Of a stretch of 64,000 nt of DNA, positions 56,754-64,000 are shown piece after piece. This stretch comes from Nakamurella lactea DSM 19367 (lineage in GTDB: Bacteria > Actinomycetota > Actinomycetes > Mycobacteriales > Nakamurellaceae): contig NZ_AUFT01000005.1 in NCBI RefSeq assembly GCF_000426645.1, forward strand, positions 310,001-374,000, read 5' to 3'. Below the pieces are notes generated by a model. The model was not told the DNA's origin and did not search any database. It saw nothing but the letters and a program-made list of their open reading frames with translations. The position numbers were made by a program, and so were the translations under genes. Within the stretch, counting starts at the first letter, position 1, and each line of letters begins with the position of its first letter.

Positions 56754-56781
56754 ATCATATGACAGGCAGGTTTCCTGTCTA
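56754..56781 (-). promoter_or_regulatory. Promoter of the GH4 gene
   Basis: Minus strand: TAGACA (56781-56776) and TATGAT (56759-56754) with a 16-base spacer, a strong sigma-70-like pair. It overlaps the candidate ROK operator and the divergent promoter. Confidence 0.6.
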
Positions 56782-56787
56782 TTATCT
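56759..56787 (+). promoter_or_regulatory. Promoter of the BadF-type kinase gene
   Basis: Plus strand: ATGACA (56759-56764) and TTATCT (56782-56787) with a 17-base spacer. It lies face to face with the GH4 promoter, so a single bound repressor would block both. Confidence 0.5.
56761..56779. promoter_or_regulatory. Candidate ROK operator between GH4 and kinase genes
   Basis: Six-base arms GACAGG (56761-56766) and CCTGTC (56774-56779) around 7 bases. On the reverse strand it reads GACAGGAAACCTGCCTGTC, sharing GAyAGGAAA and the AGG-7-CCT spacing with the site at 54005-54027. It lies between the -35 and -10 boxes of both divergent promoters. Confidence 0.65.
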
Positions 56788-56831
56788 TCTGCAGATATCG
56801 GCGCACCGCCCCAGCCCGGAGTGTGGACGAC

Positions 56832-57845
56832 GTGACTGACGACATCGGCGCCACCGTACTGGCTTTGGACGGGGGCAACTCCAAGACCGACGGCGCACTG
56901 GTGGCTGCCGACGGGTCAGTGCTGGCCCGGCTCCGCGGTCCCGGATTTCGGCCACACCTCGGGAAGGACCGCGCATTGCGCGGTCTGGCGACGATCGCCA
57001 GGGACCTGCTCGACCTGGCGGGTCTCCCCCGCGCGTCGATGCTGTCCGCATGCCTGGCGAATTCAGACCTGCCCGAAGAGGATCAGGAGTTCGCCGCCTG
57101 GTTCTCCGACCAGCAGCTCGCCGACCGGGTCCATGTCACCAATGACGTCTTCGCGCTGCTGCGCAGCGGCACCCGCGAGCGCGCCGCCGTCACCGTGGTC
57201 TGCGGGGCCGGGATGAACTGCGTCGGGATCGCACCGGACGGCAGGACGGTGCGCTTTCTCGCGCTCGGGACCTTCACCGGCGACTGGGGTGGCGGCGGCA
57301 CCCTCGCCGAGCAGGCGATGTTCTGGGCGATGCGCGCCGAGGACGGTCGCGGCGCTCCGACCGCGCTGGCCGATGCCGTGCCCCGACACTTCGGGCACCG
57401 CACCACCCAGCAGGTCGCCGTGGACCTGCACGTCGGGGCCATCGATCGGTCGCGGCTGCACGAACTGGTCCCGGTGCTGTTCGAGGTGGCCGACGCCGGC
57501 GATGCCATCGCGCTGTCGGTGGTACGGCGACAGGCCGACGAGGTGATCGCGTTTGCGATGGCGGCGCTCACCCGCCTGGAGTTGCTGGACACCGACACCG
57601 TGGTGGTGCTGGGTGGCGGCGTGCTGGCCGCCGGCCATCGGCTGCTGCAGGAGCCCATCACCGCCTTCCTGGCCGACCACGCACCGCGGGCAACGGTGAC
57701 GATCCCGCAGATCACCCCGATCGTCGGGGCCGTGCTGATCGGGCTCGAGCAGCTCGCGGACGGACGTCCGGTCAGCAGGCGACGCGAGACCCGGATCCGA
57801 TCCACCCTGGGCGAGCAACCACCCGCGGCAGCGGTCGGTCGGTGA
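56832..57845 (+). CDS. BadF/BadG-type kinase (N-acetylglucosamine kinase-like)
   Basis: 337 residues of the actin-like ATPase superfamily, with phosphate-1 motif LALDGGNSKTDGAL, phosphate-2 region VVCGAGMNCVGIAP, GDWGGGGTLAEQAM (adenosine-side loop) and C-terminal VVVLGGGVLAAGH. Members related to eukaryotic GlcNAc kinase phosphorylate amino sugars or glucose. GTG at 56832 was chosen because GGAG lies 10 bases upstream; GTG at 56823 is too close to it. It is divergent from GH4. Confidence 0.85.
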   Translation: MTDDIGATVLALDGGNSKTDGALVAADGSVLARLRGPGFRPHLGKDRALRGLATIARDLLDLAGLPRASMLSACLANSDLPEEDQEFAAWFSDQQLADRVHVTNDVFALLRSGTRERAAVTVVCGAGMNCVGIAPDGRTVRFLALGTFTGDWGGGGTLAEQAMFWAMRAEDGRGAPTALADAVPRHFGHRTTQQVAVDLHVGAIDRSRLHELVPVLFEVADAGDAIALSVVRRQADEVIAFAMAALTRLELLDTDTVVVLGGGVLAAGHRLLQEPITAFLADHAPRATVTIPQITPIVGAVLIGLEQLADGRPVSRRRETRIRSTLGEQPPAAAVGR

Positions 57846-57850
57846 CTTGG

Positions 57851-57879
57851 TTGGGACGCCGGCGAGGATCGAGTAAACT
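57851..57879 (+). promoter_or_regulatory. tRNA-Leu promoter
   Basis: TTGGGA (57851-57856) and TAAACT (57874-57879) with exactly 17 bases between, 36 bases before the tRNA. An imperfect hairpin (57863-57888: CGAGGA-t-CGAG / CTCG-g-TCCTCG) covers the -10, and may also end the kinase transcript. Confidence 0.7.
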
Positions 57880-57914
57880 CGGTCCTCGCACCGCGCTCCA
57901 GCGTGGAGCACCCT

Positions 57915-58000
57915 GTCCGGGTGGCGGAATGGCAGACGCGCTAGCTTGAGGTGCTAGTGCCCGCAAGGGCGTGGGGGTTCAAGTCCCCCTCCGGACACCA
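57915..58000 (+). tRNA. tRNA-Leu (anticodon GAG)
   Basis: 86-base class II tRNA with encoded CCA. The acceptor stem GTCCGGG pairs with TCCGGAC (last pair G-T). The anticodon stem CTAGC/GCTAG encloses the loop TTGAGGT, with anticodon GAG at 57948-57950, reading CUC and CUU. The long variable arm has stem TGCCCGCAAGGGCG, and the T arm is GGGGGTTCAAGTCCCCC. The variable arm and GAG anticodon fix it as leucine. Confidence 0.97.
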
Positions 58001-58085
58001 GCTTGACCTCTCGTCGTTCGCGGCCGTCGCGATATCTCGATTTCCGGCGTCGATCTCCGGCGTCATCGTCGACCGGACGAGGGTG

Positions 58086-58925
58086 TCATCTCCGGGCGTG
58101 GGCCAGCCGGACGAGCTGTTTCCGGGTCAATGCGTCCGTCCGGGGCCAGAAGTCGGCCGGGACCGTCTCGGCCTCTTCCAACACCGCTGTCGGTGTCCAT
58201 CCGGATGCTTCCAGCCAGTGCAGCACCTCATGCCGCGACGGCGTACACCGCCACGGTTCGCCGCCGGCTCCGAGCGCCGCACCGACCGCCGCCACGTAGG
58301 CCGCACCCGCCGCGTCTCGCTCCGGCGGTGCGGCGATGTGATCGAACACCAGCTCTGATCCCCGGGCCAGGGTGCCGAGTGCGCCGAGGGTGCCACGTAC
58401 CGCGGCGGCATCGAGGTACATCGACACCCCCAGCCACGCAACGAAAACGGGCTCGTCCGGGTCGAGGCCGACCCGGACGAGTTCCGGCACGGGATCGACT
58501 GCGGCCAGGTCCACCGCGACCGGCACGCAGCGATCCTCAAGTCCGGCGCGATCCATCAGCGCCGCGCGCCAGGCCAGCACGTCGGGGAGGTCGACGTGCC
58601 ACACCTTGGTCGAGGACTCGTCGGCCAGTCGGAACCCGGACGTGTCCAGGCCGGCACCGAGGACCACGTACTGCCGCAATCCGGAAGTGCGAAGTCGATT
58701 CTCCGTATACGCGGCGCGCGTGACCGCGGACAGCCGCGCCGCAGCGAGAACCGGTTCGGCGGGGTGCGCGCGGTGGAAGTCCAGTGGTGACGGCTCGGCC
58801 GCGGCGCACAGTCGGCGGGCGGCATCGTCGTCAAGCAGGTGCGGTACAGAGTCGACGATCGGATGCGCGGCGCGCGCTGCGGCGGCCATGAGGGCTGACG
58901 GGCTGGCAACGGGAAGAGTATTCAC
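58086..58925 (-). CDS. Class I SAM-dependent methyltransferase (mycobacterial-type, LCM-like)
   Basis: 279 residues. Motif I is YVVLGAGLDTSGFRL, the acidic motif II region VWHVDLPDVLAWR follows, and FVAWLGVSMYL is typical of the leucine-carboxyl-methyltransferase-like / PPM1-type family widespread in actinobacteria. The substrate is unknown. GTG start at 58925. It is convergent with the tRNA. Confidence 0.85.
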   Translation of the reverse strand: MNTLPVASPSALMAAAARAAHPIVDSVPHLLDDDAARRLCAAAEPSPLDFHRAHPAEPVLAAARLSAVTRAAYTENRLRTSGLRQYVVLGAGLDTSGFRLADESSTKVWHVDLPDVLAWRAALMDRAGLEDRCVPVAVDLAAVDPVPELVRVGLDPDEPVFVAWLGVSMYLDAAAVRGTLGALGTLARGSELVFDHIAAPPERDAAGAAYVAAVGAALGAGGEPWRCTPSRHEVLHWLEASGWTPTAVLEEAETVPADFWPRTDALTRKQLVRLAHARR

Positions 58926-58995
58926 CCGAACCTATTACCAGAAGTCACCCCACGAGCGAAGCAGGCGCGCCGCGGCTCGGGTCCTCGAGGGGAGT

Positions 58996-59865
58996 TCAGG
59001 CCAGCATTTCGCGAAGTGATGCAGCGACCGTCGCTGCCGCATCGTCCGGCGTCATCGCGTCGAGTTCGGTGCTGAAGATCTCAACGCCGAGGGGGACGTC
59101 CGGCGCGGTCGTCCGCAACCACGAGACGACCTCCGGCAGTGGCAGGGCACCCTCGCCGGGCAGCAGTCGCCCCGTCATCGGCACGTACATCCGCGCGTTG
59201 CGTTCTGCCGCCTCGGGATCGCCGGGCAGCCAGGTCCCGATCCGCTCCGCCGGCATGTCGCTGAGCTGGGACGCTCCGATCAGACCCGGTCGCAGCGCAG
59301 CGAGATCGCTCATCCGTCCGCCGCTGCGCCAGTGGTGCCAGGTGTCGAACAGGACGCTCAGATTTGCCGCGCCCACGGCGTCGGCCAGCGCGACAGCCGT
59401 TGCGAGATCAGGAATCCCGGTGCCGGGGATGAACTCCGTCACCAGCGCTACACCCTCGGTCGCGGCCCTGGCCGCCACCGCCCCCAACGCGTCGACGAGT
59501 TCCCCGAACTCCACCCCGCTGCCACCGTAGTGATGAACGTTCACCACCCGGGCCTGGTAGGTCTCGGTGAAGCGGAACACCTCGTCCTGACTGCGCGCAA
59601 AGGCATCAGGATCGTTGGACATCCCCGGAAGGATCACGCCGCCGTCGAGATACCCGACGTCGGCCCCGGAAGCACGCACCCGCGCCAGCAGCTCGGCGTC
59701 GCTGCCTGCCCGTTCAAGCGCTGCTCGATACAGGGCGAGGGTGACGGTGACCCGGCGGTAACCGGTTCGGCCCGCGACCTCGAAGACCTCTGCGAACGAG
59801 CAGCCGCGCACGGTCCCCCAGTTCAGTTCGAGTACCGGCGGCAACGCCGCAGTAGCAGATGACAT
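58996..59865 (-). CDS. Sugar phosphate isomerase/epimerase-like TIM-barrel protein
   Basis: 289 residues of the AP-endonuclease-2/xylose-isomerase-like barrel. Metal-site elements are visible in VVNVHHYGG, VTEFIPGTG (Glu), LFDTWHHWRSGG (Asp, His) and GVEIFSTEL (Glu). ATG at 59865 has AAGGAAA upstream; an in-frame start nine residues earlier is less likely. It could be an inosose or hydroxypyruvate isomerase-like enzyme. The substrate is open. Confidence 0.8.
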   Translation of the reverse strand: MSSATAALPPVLELNWGTVRGCSFAEVFEVAGRTGYRRVTVTLALYRAALERAGSDAELLARVRASGADVGYLDGGVILPGMSNDPDAFARSQDEVFRFTETYQARVVNVHHYGGSGVEFGELVDALGAVAARAATEGVALVTEFIPGTGIPDLATAVALADAVGAANLSVLFDTWHHWRSGGRMSDLAALRPGLIGASQLSDMPAERIGTWLPGDPEAAERNARMYVPMTGRLLPGEGALPLPEVVSWLRTTAPDVPLGVEIFSTELDAMTPDDAAATVAASLREMLA

Positions 59866-59991
59866 CCGCGATTTCCTTCCCGAGCCAACCAAGCGACCGA
59901 CCGACCGACTGTAATCTCCGCACCGACCGACTCCGAGGACTGCCCCGCGGGGCGCCGTTGTCGCGCCTCCAGCCGCGTCCTCCCCACCGTG

Positions 59992-61077
59992 CTACGGCGT
60001 GGTCTTACCCCTGTGGTCGTGGTCCGTCTCGGAAACCACCTCTGCCGAGTCCGGCCCCGCGTCGGGGTGACCGACCGGCACGACGGCGACCTGCCCCTTG
60101 GCGAACGCGCCGGCCAACGTCTTGAGCAGGGGCGGCGGCGGCAACGGCGGGAGGGCGCCGGCCTCAAGGACAGAGTCCGCCGGACCCCGAAGGCGCCGGG
60201 CGAGCCAGCTGTCCCCCTCGGCGAGCACCGGGCCGAGCGCCCCGGCGACCACGACGATGAAGGAGAACCCGGTGAACCAGGTGACGAACGCCAGCGCGAT
60301 CCCGAACGGGCCGAACTGGCTGAACTGACTGGTCAAGGTGCGAGGCATCCAGATCGCAGCGGTGAGGGTGTAGGCCCATCCCCCGATGCCGGTGAGCACC
60401 GCGGTGGGCAGCAGCGCCCGCCAGCGGACCTCACCACGGGTCATCAACCGGCCGCTCCACCACCACAGCAGCATGCCGCCGGCCAGGCCGAGCAACCATG
60501 GCAGGACTGCGCCGCTGAACCCGACCAGCAGTGCGCCCACGGTCGACATCATCAGCAGGAACACCGTCAGCCCGGCGATCCACAGCGCACCGCGGCCCTT
60601 GTTCTTCAGGCCGCCGCCCGGCGGACGGCGCCAGGCCCGCAGGAACACTCGCTGCAGTGCAGTAGTGAACGAAACGGCGAACGCCAGGGTCAACAAGACC
60701 CCGAAAATGCCCGATGCCGAACGGATCTCGGTGGGCGAGGCGAACGCCGTCCGCACAGTGTCCATCAGATCGCCACTGATGCCGAACCGCAGCGCGAGGA
60801 CGTCGAGGACATCGTCGCGGACCTTTGCCGGAGTGATCGCGGCAATGACGATGATGAACGGAAAGAGCGACACGAAAGCCTTGGCCGCCAGCGCGACCGA
60901 CCGGTCGATGAACTCCAACTCCAGCAGCCGGGCCCATAGCCTGCCTGGCCAGTATCGGTCGGCGACGCCGGCTGCACGGGCGGCGGTCGCGGTGAGCCGG
61001 GCGACGAACGACGTCATCGGGCCGGACGAGGTCGGAACGGCGTCCGGATCGAGCTCAGATTCACCTGTCACGGCCAC
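59992..61077 (-). CDS. YihY/BrkB-family membrane protein
   Basis: 361 residues with six predicted helices in the BrkB core (DRSVALAAKAFVSLFPFIIV, GIFGVLLTLAFAVSFTTALQ, ALWIAGLTVFLLMMSTVGAL, LPWLLGLAGGMLLWWW, LPTAVLTGIGGWAYTLTAAI, FSFIVVVAGALG). The N-terminal region is acidic and the C-terminal tail of ~60 residues is Pro/His-rich and cytoplasmic. The family is called ribonuclease BN-like by old error; the function is unknown. Confidence 0.9.
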   Translation of the reverse strand: MAVTGESELDPDAVPTSSGPMTSFVARLTATAARAAGVADRYWPGRLWARLLELEFIDRSVALAAKAFVSLFPFIIVIAAITPAKVRDDVLDVLALRFGISGDLMDTVRTAFASPTEIRSASGIFGVLLTLAFAVSFTTALQRVFLRAWRRPPGGGLKNKGRGALWIAGLTVFLLMMSTVGALLVGFSGAVLPWLLGLAGGMLLWWWSGRLMTRGEVRWRALLPTAVLTGIGGWAYTLTAAIWMPRTLTSQFSQFGPFGIALAFVTWFTGFSFIVVVAGALGPVLAEGDSWLARRLRGPADSVLEAGALPPLPPPPLLKTLAGAFAKGQVAVVPVGHPDAGPDSAEVVSETDHDHRGKTTP

Positions 61078-61261
61078 TCCCCTGGACGGTGCGCCAACGA
61101 GGCTCGGCTGGCCGGCGGAGCGGCGCCGGAGCGCTGTTCATGCCGTGGCATCGTACGCCCGGTGGCCGTGTCCGACTCGGCGTCGTCAGGCCCGCCTGGA
61201 TGTACCTGCCGGCGGGTAGCGTCGAAACTGTTGGAGCGCCGTCGACCGAAGGGCAACCACC

Positions 61262-61669
61262 GTGCGAACACTGCTCAACATCATCTGGCTGGTGCTGTGC
61301 GGATTCTGGATGGCCATCGCCTACGTGGTGGCCGGCATCATCTGCTGCATTTTCATCATCACCATCCCGTTCGGTATCGCGTCATTCCGGATAGCGGGGT
61401 TCGCTCTCTGGCCGTTCGGCCGGACCATCGTGCAAGATTCCCGCTCCGGTGCCCCGTCGATGATCGGCAACGTGATCTGGTTCGTTTTCGCCGGCATTTG
61501 GTTGGCCATCGGTCATCTGACCACCGGCCTCGCCCTGTGCGTCACCATCATCGGGATTCCTTTGGGCATCGGCAGTTTCAAGATGATCCCGGTGTCGCTG
61601 GTGCCGCTCGGCAAGATGATCGTGCCGACCGCAGCGGTGGGCGGTCGCACCGCGGAGATCACCTTCTGA
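61262..61669 (+). CDS. YccF-domain inner-membrane protein
   Basis: 135 residues with two repeats of the YccF motif: ITIPFGIASFRIAGFALWPFG and IGIPLGIGSFKMIPVSLVPLG, each after a pair of hydrophobic helices. The function is unknown. GTG start with GAAGGG upstream. It is divergent from the BrkB gene. Confidence 0.92.
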   Translation: MRTLLNIIWLVLCGFWMAIAYVVAGIICCIFIITIPFGIASFRIAGFALWPFGRTIVQDSRSGAPSMIGNVIWFVFAGIWLAIGHLTTGLALCVTIIGIPLGIGSFKMIPVSLVPLGKMIVPTAAVGGRTAEITF

Positions 61670-61771
61670 ACCTGCCTACCGGAGTCGAACGGCTCGCCTC
61701 GACCGGCATCGTCGAGTGGATGATCCGCAGGCGTCGCCGGCGATGCCGGGCATCTGGTGCATGCTGGGTGA

Positions 61772-62608
61772 GTGTACGAACTGGAGGAGCTCCGCGCGGA
61801 CTGCAGCCGGTGCGTGGCCTGGTGCTGCGTGGCGCCGGCGTTCGGCAGGTCGGCGGACTTCGCCTTCGACAAGCCGGCCGGCCTTCCATGCAAGAACCTG
61901 CTGGCCGACTTCAGGTGTTCGATCCACGCCACACTGCGCGCCGACGGGATGAAGGGCTGCACCAGCTTCGACTGTTTCGGAGCCGGGCAGAAGGTCACCC
62001 AGCAGACCCTCGCCGGGCGGAGCTGGCGCGACGACCCGGCCGGAGCCAGCGAGATGTTCGCGGTGTTCCACGCCATGCGCGACCTGCACGAGATCCTCTG
62101 GTACCTGACCGTTGTCCGGCGGACCCCGCTGGCCGCACCGTTGTGGTCGGAGATCGACGAGACTGCCGAGCAACTCGAGGAACTGACCCGGCAGCCGTCC
62201 GGGGTCCTGGCCGCCCTGGACACCCTGTCGCTGAACTCGCACGTCACGCCGCTCTTGGACGCGGTGAGCGATCTGGTGCGGGCTGCGGACGGGAATGACG
62301 ACAATCCCGCTCCCGGCCGGGATTTGAGCGGCCGGGATCTGGCCGGCGCTGACCTTCGCGGCACGCCGTTACGTCGGGCGCGGCTGCGCGGGGCGATGCT
62401 CATCGCCGCCGACCTCCGCGGGGTCGATCTGAGCCGCGCCGACCTACTGGGCGCACATCTGCGGGATGCCCGGCTGGACGACGCCGACCTGACCGATGCC
62501 CTGTTCCTGAACCAGCTGCAGCTGAACGGGGCCAACGGCAACTCCCGGACCCGGGTGCCATGGTCATTGCTGCGCCCCGGGCACTGGGTTGACGCCGCCC
62601 CCGAGTAG
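61772..62608 (+). CDS. Cysteine-cluster (YkgJ-like) protein fused to pentapeptide repeats
   Basis: 278 residues. The N-terminus carries eight Cys (11, 14, 18, 19, 40, 49, 63, 68) in the order CxxCxxxCC...GLPCKNLxxxxxCSIHxxxR...CxxFxC, resembling the YkgJ family of probable metal-binding proteins. A helical middle (~90-175) follows. Residues ~188-246 are pentapeptide repeats (DLSGR DLAGA DLRGT, LRGAM LIAADLRG VDLSR). The repeats would form a right-handed beta-helix. Some pentapeptide proteins mimic DNA and protect gyrase, but this role is untested here. Confidence 0.82.
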   Translation: MYELEELRADCSRCVAWCCVAPAFGRSADFAFDKPAGLPCKNLLADFRCSIHATLRADGMKGCTSFDCFGAGQKVTQQTLAGRSWRDDPAGASEMFAVFHAMRDLHEILWYLTVVRRTPLAAPLWSEIDETAEQLEELTRQPSGVLAALDTLSLNSHVTPLLDAVSDLVRAADGNDDNPAPGRDLSGRDLAGADLRGTPLRRARLRGAMLIAADLRGVDLSRADLLGAHLRDARLDDADLTDALFLNQLQLNGANGNSRTRVPWSLLRPGHWVDAAPE

Positions 62609-62671
62609 AGCGGCTCGAGTTGCGGCCGCGGTGACCAAGCAGGCGCATTCGAACCCGGGTAGGTTCCTGGA

Positions 62672-64000
62672 ATGGCCGCACGTCGAGGCGGGCGCCGACC
62701 CCGCGAACAGGATCTCAGTGAGAGTGTCGGACTGAACCCGGTCTTCTCCAGACCTGGGGAAGCAACCGCACTCCCCAGGCTGACGATGCCCGCCAATGAG
62801 TCGCTGCCCGAGACCGCGTACCAGATCGTCCACGACGAGGCGATGCTCGACGGCAACTCACGCCTGAACCTTGCGACCTTCGTCGGGACCTGGATGGACC
62901 CACAGGCCAGCCGGCTCTACGCGGAGGCCGCCGACAAGAACATGATCGACAAGGACGAGTACCCGGCGACCGCGGCCATCGAGACCCGGTGCCGGACCAT
63001 GCTCGCGGACCTGTGGCACGCGCCCGACCCGAAGCACACGATCGGCACCTCCACCATCGGCTCGTCCGAGGCCGGCATGCTGGCCGGCCTGGCACTCAAG
63101 CGTCGCTGGCAGCACGCCCGACGCGCCGCCGGAAAAAGTACCGAGCGACCCAACCTGGTGATGTCCAGCGCGGTCCAGGTGTGCTGGGAGAAGTTCTGCA
63201 ACTACTTCGAGGTCGAGGCGCGGTTCGTCCCGATCACGGAGGAGCACAAGGTGCTCGACGGTCACGATCTGGAGAGCTACGTCGACGAGAACACCATCGG
63301 CGTCGTCGCGATCCTCGGCGTCACCTACACCGGAATGTACGAGCCGGTCCTGCAGATCGCGGAGGCACTCGACCGGATCCAGGCCGCCACCGGCCTGGAC
63401 GTCAAGATCCATGTCGACGGTGCCTCGGGCGCGATGATCGCGCCGTTCGTGCAGCCCGAACTCGTCTGGGACTTCCAGATCGCGCGGGTGGCGTCGATCA
63501 ACACCTCTGGCCACAAGTACGGATTGGTCTACCCCGGACTCGGCTGGGTGGTCTGGCGTGACACCGATGCGCTACCCGACGACCTCGTCTTCAAGGTGTC
63601 CTACCTCGGCGGCGAGATGTCCACGTTCGCGCTGAACTTTTCCCGCCCCGGTGCGCAGGTACTGCTGCAGTACTACCAGTTTCTCCGACTCGGCCGCGCC
63701 GGATACCAGGCCGTGCAGGGCACCTCACACCGGGTGGCGCGCCACCTCGCGGAGGGGATCGCCCGGATCGGTGCGTTCGATCTGTGGAACGACGGCTCCG
63801 ACATTCCGGTGTTCGCCTGGCGGTTGCGGGCCGGGCACACCGACAACTGGGACCTCTACCATCTGTCCGAGCGCCTGCGCACCCACGGCTGGCTGGTGCC
63901 CGCGTACCCGATGCCGGACGACCTCGCCGACGTGACGGTGCAGCGTGTCGTGGTGCGCGATGGGCTGTCCCGCGACCTCGCCGATGCGCTACTTGCCGAC
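62672..64000 (+). CDS. Glutamate decarboxylase, 5' part (runs off window end)
   Basis: PLP-dependent decarboxylase that turns glutamate into GABA while consuming a proton. The first 443 residues lie in the window, and the E. coli homologues are about 466 long. Family landmarks: SLPETAYQIVHDEAMLDGN, ATFVGTWMD, IGTSTIGSSEAGML, the cofactor aspartate in KIHVDGASG (Asp249) and the Schiff-base Lys282 in NTSGHKYGL. ATG at 62672 gives an N-terminus with VFSRPGE, as in other actinobacterial GadB proteins. The RBS is weak. A later ATG at 62786 would cut into the family region. Confidence 0.92.
   Translation, partial: MAARRGGRRPREQDLSESVGLNPVFSRPGEATALPRLTMPANESLPETAYQIVHDEAMLDGNSRLNLATFVGTWMDPQASRLYAEAADKNMIDKDEYPATAAIETRCRTMLADLWHAPDPKHTIGTSTIGSSEAGMLAGLALKRRWQHARRAAGKSTERPNLVMSSAVQVCWEKFCNYFEVEARFVPITEEHKVLDGHDLESYVDENTIGVVAILGVTYTGMYEPVLQIAEALDRIQAATGLDVKIHVDGASGAMIAPFVQPELVWDFQIARVASINTSGHKYGLVYPGLGWVVWRDTDALPDDLVFKVSYLGGEMSTFALNFSRPGAQVLLQYYQFLRLGRAGYQAVQGTSHRVARHLAEGIARIGAFDLWNDGSDIPVFAWRLRAGHTDNWDLYHLSERLRTHGWLVPAYPMPDDLADVTVQRVVVRDGLSRDLADALLAD

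Noticed and set aside
58926-58995. A further repeat copy near GAGCGAAGCAGG
   Set aside because: Only a short GCGAAGC word is shared with the repeat family. The stem and flanks do not match.

Overview
The window is high-GC DNA from an actinobacterium (Actinomycetota). The signature genes are whiA in the conserved uvrC-rapZ-yvcK-whiA-gap block, a mycothiol ligase (mshC), an F420-type LLM oxidoreductase, and the actinobacterial DUF3090/SCO1664/MSMEG_4193 gene set. The gene content would fit a Nakamurella-like or Frankia-related soil actinobacterium. That genus guess is inference and was not tested.

Layout. 1-5.9 kb (minus strand): 5' part of gap, whiA, yvcK, rapZ and uvrC. 6.1-12.4 kb (plus): treX-treY-treZ, which makes trehalose from glycogen. 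12.65-20.3 kb (plus): a MacAB-like ABC exporter operon with two membrane-fusion adaptors and a DUF5666-like lipoprotein, rich in low-complexity Gly/Ser/Thr repeats. 20.3-25.1 kb: a HAD phosphatase and the divergent cobalamin-dependent methionine synthase metH. 25.1-31.6 kb: intergenic tandem repeats, a PAC2 protein, mshC, a metzincin-type protease, SCO1664, DUF3090, a histidine phosphatase and an LLM oxidoreductase. 31.8-37.5 kb: aldo/keto reductase, RecD-like helicase, DUF5703, azlCD and an M20 peptidase. 37.5-43.2 kb: three secreted proteins (serine hydrolase with DUF4214 tail, sialidase-like beta-propeller, unknown propeller-like protein). 43.3-47.1 kb: an unusual cassette with a trypsin-like protease, a degenerate ATP-grasp protein, an intact ATP-grasp ligase, a small homologue of the protease N-terminus and a DUF2809 membrane protein. 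47.2-57.8 kb: a peptide/nickel-family ABC importer with a ROK kinase, a divergent ROK repressor, a GH4 glycosidase and a BadF-type kinase, apparently one carbohydrate regulon sharing an operator motif. 57.9-64 kb: tRNA-Leu(GAG), a methyltransferase, a TIM-barrel isomerase, BrkB, YccF, a cysteine-cluster/pentapeptide fusion and the 5' part of a glutamate decarboxylase gene.

The two most notable points are the following. (1) The protease / pseudo-ATP-grasp / ATP-grasp cassette at 43.3-46.8 kb looks like a peptide- or protein-modifying system whose second ATP-grasp copy has lost its catalytic core. (2) Matching palindromes in two divergent promoter regions (54.0 and 56.8 kb) have the same AGGAAA-containing geometry and tie the ABC importer, both kinases and the GH4 enzyme to the local ROK repressor. 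A diverged family of roughly 75-93 bp intergenic repeats is also present, with two tandem copies after metH and a third before the metzincin gene.
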